Assembly (NCBI GenBank): GCA_914767715.1
Contig: OU612074.1
Span: forward strand, 19,206,062 to 19,270,061
Length of the DNA stretch: 64,000 bases
Direction: 5' to 3'
DNA from: Membranipora membranacea
Taxonomy: Eukaryota; Bryozoa; Gymnolaemata; Cheilostomatida; Membraniporidae
Position numbers and translations under genes: made by a program. The notes beneath the pieces were generated by a model. It was not told where the DNA came from and did not search any database. It worked only from the letters and a program-made list of their open reading frames with translations. This document shows, piece by piece, positions 61,069-64,000 of the stretch. How positions within the stretch are numbered: position 1 is the stretch's first letter; each line of letters begins with the position of its first letter.

Positions 61069-61453
61069 TTTATCCTATTATTAGTTGACTAATAGAATTT
61101 ACCTGAATAAATAGTTTTAAAATTTAGGGTCTGAAGTTATGAAGTTAGATTATTAAACTGCTACAATAATTTTTATGAACACAGAAAATTCATAATGACC
61201 ACTTGCTGGATCGCTAGCAGCCTGCAGGGTACGGGACAGGCGTAATGTATTTGGGTATAAGGCTATTATTCCACAGAAATTAATCAGCTCGTTATCATAA
61301 TGACTAAGTATTTGCTTTTTACACCTACCTTCAACAAGAAAATACTCCGTATACTCCAAGCTATGAATCATAATTACCGATTCTTCTGCTGTGGCTAAAA
61401 AACAGAAGACGATAATATAGGAGTCTTGTGTTATGATGCAACTTATTATTAAG
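61069..61453. repeat. Approximately 390-bp duplicated block, copy 2 (intron 9 of the transposase-like gene)
   Basis: Matches 56699-57092 with scattered substitutions and a few small indels, including the ACTTATTATTAA end. Confidence 0.9.
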
Positions 61454-62730
61454 TTCAAATTGGTTCTATTTGGTCTTAGTGATAATTTCAATCATCCCAG
61501 AGTATTTCATCTTATTGTGACATTGTTTATGTTATTTTATTTGTTAATTGTTAATTGTTATTATGTTATTTGTTTATGTTATGTGCTATTTTTAGGCAGA
61601 TAAGGAAAGTCTCAAGAATGATCAGGGCTCTGACAGAGCTCCAGAGACTGGCCTATCAGACCCAGGAAGATCGGACCTGCAGAGATGCCTTACGGTTCCA
61701 CCTCAATGCTCTAGTGTTTTCGGTGCTATATACACAACTATTTGCCTCCCCCAAAAACAAAAGCCTAAGAGCCATGTTTGGAGCACCCTAGCATTCAATC
61801 GTGTGTCACATGCCACAACTATATCGGATCATATCGCTACGCTCTATTGTGACAGAAACCTCTGAGAGGATTTTTCATGAGCTAAAGTGAGTAGAGTGCA
61901 TCTCGGTTCCTTCATTGTAAAGAGTATCATCATCAAAATCGTGATAAAATTCAAATTTCAATTCCAAAACCTCAATCCTCATGGAAATAATATTTAATCT
62001 TCACCACTATCATGTCACAATAAAATTCTTTGCAAAGAAAGCAAGTCAAAGAAATCTGAGAATAATATGATATTGAGCGTCAACGTGTAACCTGTTTGTT
62101 AAGCAGTTATAAAAGGCTGCTTTGTTAATTCTGCTAATTTTTGTATTTTTGAAGGCAAATGTCAGACACAAGTAACAAACACGCTCCAAATGTAACTGAA
62201 AATATTATAGTGAGGACTCACTTTATCACTGAACACAGTTTATCAAGAGCCAGCAAAGAATTCTTAAAACAGAACACACGAATCGAGAGGTCAGCTGTGT
62301 CACTGTCAGCGGATCACCTGACACCATCTGGCAGGACGATTTTAACACGAGATATGATGAGCAAGAATCGGGTAAGTTGTCTGACACAATAAACTAATAA
62401 CAATCTCTGATTCACTCGCTCACTCACTTGCATTGAGACAGTCTCTTGTTTGCCAGATTAGAAAATTAAAGAGTGAAGGAAATTTTATATTATTTATTTC
62501 CCAGACTGCAACGCTAGCTACGCTGAGACATATTGCTGATTTTATTCTACCTGGACCTGGTCACTGGTATGACGTGGAAGAGGACGGGACATTGATTTTC
62601 TTTGATGGGCCTGAGGATGACGTGTCTATCACCGAATCTCAGCTGTATCATTTCAGGTTTGTCATACATAAACTAGTATATTGTTCATTTTTTCCAATTT
62701 TTTATAATGAAACCAATCACCATAGCCTAG

Positions 62731-62846
62731 AACAAATTTAATCCAATTGCCTGCATTCCTGTTGCTCCCTTCCACTGGTCACTCCGCGGCGTGACCAGTG
62801 GGTCAGGAGCAACTCGGAATGCAGAAAAATGGACCCAACTTGGTCT
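62731..62846. repeat. Small palindromic MITE, GCAGGCAAATTGGATC family (copy 4)
   Basis: Arms AATTGCCTGCATTCC and GGAATGCAG, GTTGCTCC and GGAGCAAC, CACTGGTCAC and GTGACCAGTG pair around a short GC-rich loop (CCGCGGC). It is an almost complete hairpin in intron 12 of the transposase-like gene. Confidence 0.75.
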
Positions 62847-64000
62847 AACCATAGCCTCACAATAACACTACTGCTCATATCACAGTAATTTAGGTCATCT
62901 AGCATATTCCTTTTCTCTTGAAGGGACACAACTGTAAGAAAACTGGAATCAGCTATCAAGGAAGCCTGGCGGAAATGTTTGGATAGCACACACAGACTAA
63001 ACATAGACCTCATAACAGATTTAACACCAGCAACTTGTAGGTATATGGATTTTTTATATGGTAATGATAATGTTTGAGTATGGCAGTATGCATACCTTCA
63101 TATGATGTCATCCTAATCCCTCTATATAGAATAGTTTGGCCTGGTTGAGTAGTTTTCCAATAATTGTCTATGTTGGCCTGTTTTTCGCTCCACAGGTGTA
63201 GCTGAAGCTGTAGCTGCAACAGTGTTGACTCCTGAAGTTCTAGATAAAACTGTCCAGGCACCTGAAGTTGAAGCTGAAGCTTTGTCTGCAGAAGACTCAT
63301 CTGAGTGCACCTTGTCGCCATCACCATACAAGAATACTAGCATCACCGAGTCAGAGTCAGTGGTTGAAGTCACCCCCAAACCTGGTAATAATAGAGAATT
63401 GATTTTAGAAAATCAAAGAATTAATCATTAGCAATATTGTGGCCATGATATGATTGTTATACTTATGGAAAACAGGTCAAAGACTACGCGTTGTTTTCAG
63501 CTTTTCATACTTTTTGATGAGGCCCCAACTGCTCTCTGCCCTCACCCCTTCAATGCAGTACAAGTCAAGTCAGAAACATAATGAACTCATTACAATCATC
63601 ACTGCAATATAATAGATTATTTATATACTCTTATTTAGCCTGCGATTATGACTATATTAGTGGTGGTTTGAGAAAAAATGTGATGATGTGATCTCATTAC
63701 AAATTATTTTTTTCAGGAGCAGTAGAAAAGTCTTCTACTACACAGAGGATGGTATCGACAACAGTGGAACCTCAACCGTCTACAAGTGTTACCACAGGTA
63801 AGCATTCTAACTCAGAAACAGTCGAGCCAACAAACTTTGAAACTAAACGTCAATCCAAACAGCCAAATAGACAGTGAGGAAGGAAATATTATAAACAAGG
63901 TTTTTTGACTGGCCGAATGTATACTGTAAAAAACCTTTACAGATTGAGTTAATTCTAGTCTAGAAAGTCAACGATCCGTTTTTGTCTCTGGAAATGACGG

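Larger units (their letters stand above)
56231..64000 (+). pseudogene. Transposase-like gene of an uncharacterised animal family, 15 exons in window, disrupted, runs off the edge
   Basis: Exons: 56231-56397, 57104-57848, 58058-58445, 58835-58939, 59237-59309, 59613-59789, 60061-60380, 60421-60520, 60703-60990, 61596-61886, 62155-62371, 62505-62656, 62924-63036, 63196-63384 and 63717-63797. Splice phases match throughout. Characteristic motifs in order: NIWHDHSEIAG, NVAFVYDEAVY, FDVQTVVERPYLHVYRP, STEDQLVYIPERI, RFNTGDLPAREFETGNAGG, YPCHCGRHSDC, RRLPAL, VVHCDPLHDFKNI, then YRIISLRSIVTETSERIFHE. I recall this motif set from many unnamed, multicopy proteins in cnidarian and other invertebrate genomes. 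The spaced D residues suggest an RNase H/DDE nuclease (inference). Three lesions break the frame: a shift near 59661-59670, a shift near 60930-60935 and a TAG at 61789-61791. Sequencing error cannot be excluded. Confidence 0.75.

Overview
The window is AT-rich animal nuclear DNA. Every gene is split by GT-AG introns, most of them a few hundred bases to about 1.5 kb. The introns and gaps hold microsatellites, minisatellites, foldback elements and one LINE 3' end. The gene set points to an animal with flagellated or ciliated cells: mitochondrial lipoyl synthase, an ODF3/CIMAP-type axonemal protein, the ribosome-biogenesis factor UTP14, an alpha/beta hydrolase-fold membrane protein, and an AID/APOBEC-like deaminase of the kind known from sponges, cnidarians and other invertebrates. 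A sponge or another early-branching aquatic invertebrate is my best inference. Nothing bacterial, no CRISPR array and no viral gene was recognised.

Layout. 1-1565: last exon and 3' UTR of an unidentified + strand gene. 3446-10362 (+): lipoyl synthase, 9 coding exons, with a LINE 3' fragment in intron 1. 11500-15481 (+): ODF3-like gene, 5 coding exons after a probable noncoding first exon. 28339-16569 (-): UTP14, 17 exons, 876 codons, tail-to-tail with the ODF3-like gene. 28430-32930: repeat-rich gap between the divergent UTP14 and hydrolase genes, with a perfect 45-bp palindrome and an approximately 840-bp TTAA-flanked inverted-repeat element. 32934-38871 (+): alpha/beta hydrolase, 8 exons. 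38872-45398: gap with repeats, including an inverted copy of the deaminase 5' region. 48247-45625 (-): AID/APOBEC-like deaminase, 4 coding exons, with a candidate 5' UTR exon and CRE/TATA promoter near 51.1 kb. 51.1-56.2 kb: mostly anonymous sequence. 56231 to the right edge (+): a 15-exon relative of a widespread uncharacterised animal family, probably transposase-derived, carrying two frameshifts and an in-frame stop.

The genes do not form one pathway. LIAS, UTP14 and the ODF3-like gene are housekeeping or ciliary. The deaminase and the transposase-like gene make the accessory part. The most unusual structures are: (1) inward-facing inverted repeats that bracket the deaminase coding region and end a few bases from its start codon; (2) a 15-exon transposase-like gene broken by three lesions; (3) tandem arrays that multiply a splice donor in two genes; (4) a hydrolase whose catalytic-serine position reads glutamate. 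Exon boundaries were placed by eye from splice signals, reading phase and remembered family sequence. No similarity search was run.
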